Shown here one piece after another: positions 7,273 through 7,431 of a stretch of DNA of 7,431 bases. The notes under the pieces were generated by a model. It made no database searches and was not told where the DNA came from. It saw only the letters and a list, made by a program, of their open reading frames with translations. Numbering within the stretch: position 1 is the stretch's first letter; every line of letters begins with the position of its first letter. The stretch lies in assembly GCA_020859875.1 (NCBI GenBank), contig JAJBVJ010000240.1:1-7431 (forward strand), in the 5' to 3' direction. The stretch is from Rikenellaceae bacterium (lineage in GTDB: Bacteria > Bacteroidota > Bacteroidia > Bacteroidales > Rikenellaceae). The position numbers were made by a program, and so were the translations under genes.

Positions 7273-7318
7273 ATTAAGCAGATAGGGCTTCCGTAACCGG
7301 AAGCCCTATCTGCTTAAT
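7273..7318. terminator. 21-bp perfect hairpin between convergent genes
   Basis: Positions 7273-7293 are perfectly complementary to 7298-7318 around the loop TAAC, starting six bases after the gltB stop. Two further pairs, 7271-7272 with 7321-7322, form past a 2-nt bulge. Neither side has a clean T-run, so it is not a textbook intrinsic terminator. Its position between gltB and a probable opposing gene fits a two-way terminator or 3'-end stabiliser. The TAAC loop fits the UMAC tetraloop pattern, which forms a GNRA-like turn. Confidence 0.75.
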
Positions 7319-7322
7319 ATGG

Positions 7323-7347
7323 TAATTATATGGCGTTTATATAATTA
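7323..7347. repeat. AT-rich inverted repeat after the gltB hairpin
   Basis: TAATTATAT (7323-7331) pairs perfectly with ATATAATTA (7339-7347) around the loop GGCGTTT, and TTT follows at 7348-7350. On the + strand this may add to termination of gltB transcripts. It overlaps the last codons and stop of the proposed - strand gene. The stem is all A-T, so stability is low. Confidence 0.35.
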
Positions 7348-7430
7348 TTTAAATCGACGATCATATCCCGGATCGAGTACGGGGTCGGAAGGACGTACCG
7401 GCCGTAAATGGTATCGACCGCTATAATAGT
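7326..7430 (-). CDS. C-terminal end of an unidentified convergent gene (partial)
   Basis: One - strand frame is open from the right edge to a TAA at 7328-7326, giving 34 residues. The visible tail includes GRYVLPTPYSIRDMIVDL and ends NNYINAI. It reads as natural protein: mixed hydrophobic and polar residues, many G/C-ending codons in its inner part like the neighbouring genes, and a stop just before the large shared hairpin. The alternative - strand frames are either stopped early or very Arg/Pro-rich. I do not recognise the family. It is not the C-terminus of GltD as I know it and is on the wrong strand for an operon with gltB. The start and most of the gene lie outside the window. Confidence 0.5.
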   Translation of the reverse strand, partial: TIIAVDTIYGRYVLPTPYSIRDMIVDLNNYINAI

Positions 7431-7431
7431 T

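Overview
The window holds the two core enzymes of ammonia assimilation side by side on the + strand: a type III glutamine synthetase (glnN, 320-2509) and the large subunit of glutamate synthase (gltB, 2767-7266). A probable convergent gene enters from the right edge on the - strand (7326-7430, only its C-terminus). The organism is most likely a member of the Bacteroidales. This rests on the 729-residue GlnN type known from Bacteroides, on perfect matches to the Bacteroidetes -7 promoter element TAnnTTTG ahead of both genes, and on the absence of Shine-Dalgarno sequences before the start codons. The GC-leaning coding sequence would fit an Alistipes-like genus, but that is only a guess.

Layout. 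Positions 1-319 carry no convincing gene. They hold a -7 element at 16-23 and then a leader of about 290 nt rich in complementary segments, several of which compete for the same bases. glnN follows, and a small terminator-like hairpin overlaps its stop codon. The glnN-gltB gap (2510-2766) holds an AT-rich inverted repeat, a second -7 element (2637-2644), and a transcribed leader of about 115 nt with a perfect 14-bp hairpin and a 14-bp palindrome. gltB ends at a long 21-bp perfect hairpin that lies between it and the convergent partial gene.

How the genes work together. GlnN fixes ammonia onto glutamate to give glutamine. GltB takes the amide from glutamine and transfers it to 2-oxoglutarate, giving glutamate. 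Together they form the GS-GOGAT cycle. Each gene appears to have its own promoter and its own structured leader, so the pair looks co-located but separately tunable. No gltD (small, NAD(P)H-oxidising subunit) is adjacent to gltB on its 3' side, and GltB lacks the long insertion typical of ferredoxin-dependent enzymes. A partner is therefore expected elsewhere.

There is no sign of a mobile element, CRISPR array, tRNA or rRNA. The coding content is ordinary; the unusual part is the non-coding RNA-like structure ahead of both genes. All structures were paired by eye and no energy or covariation calculation was possible.
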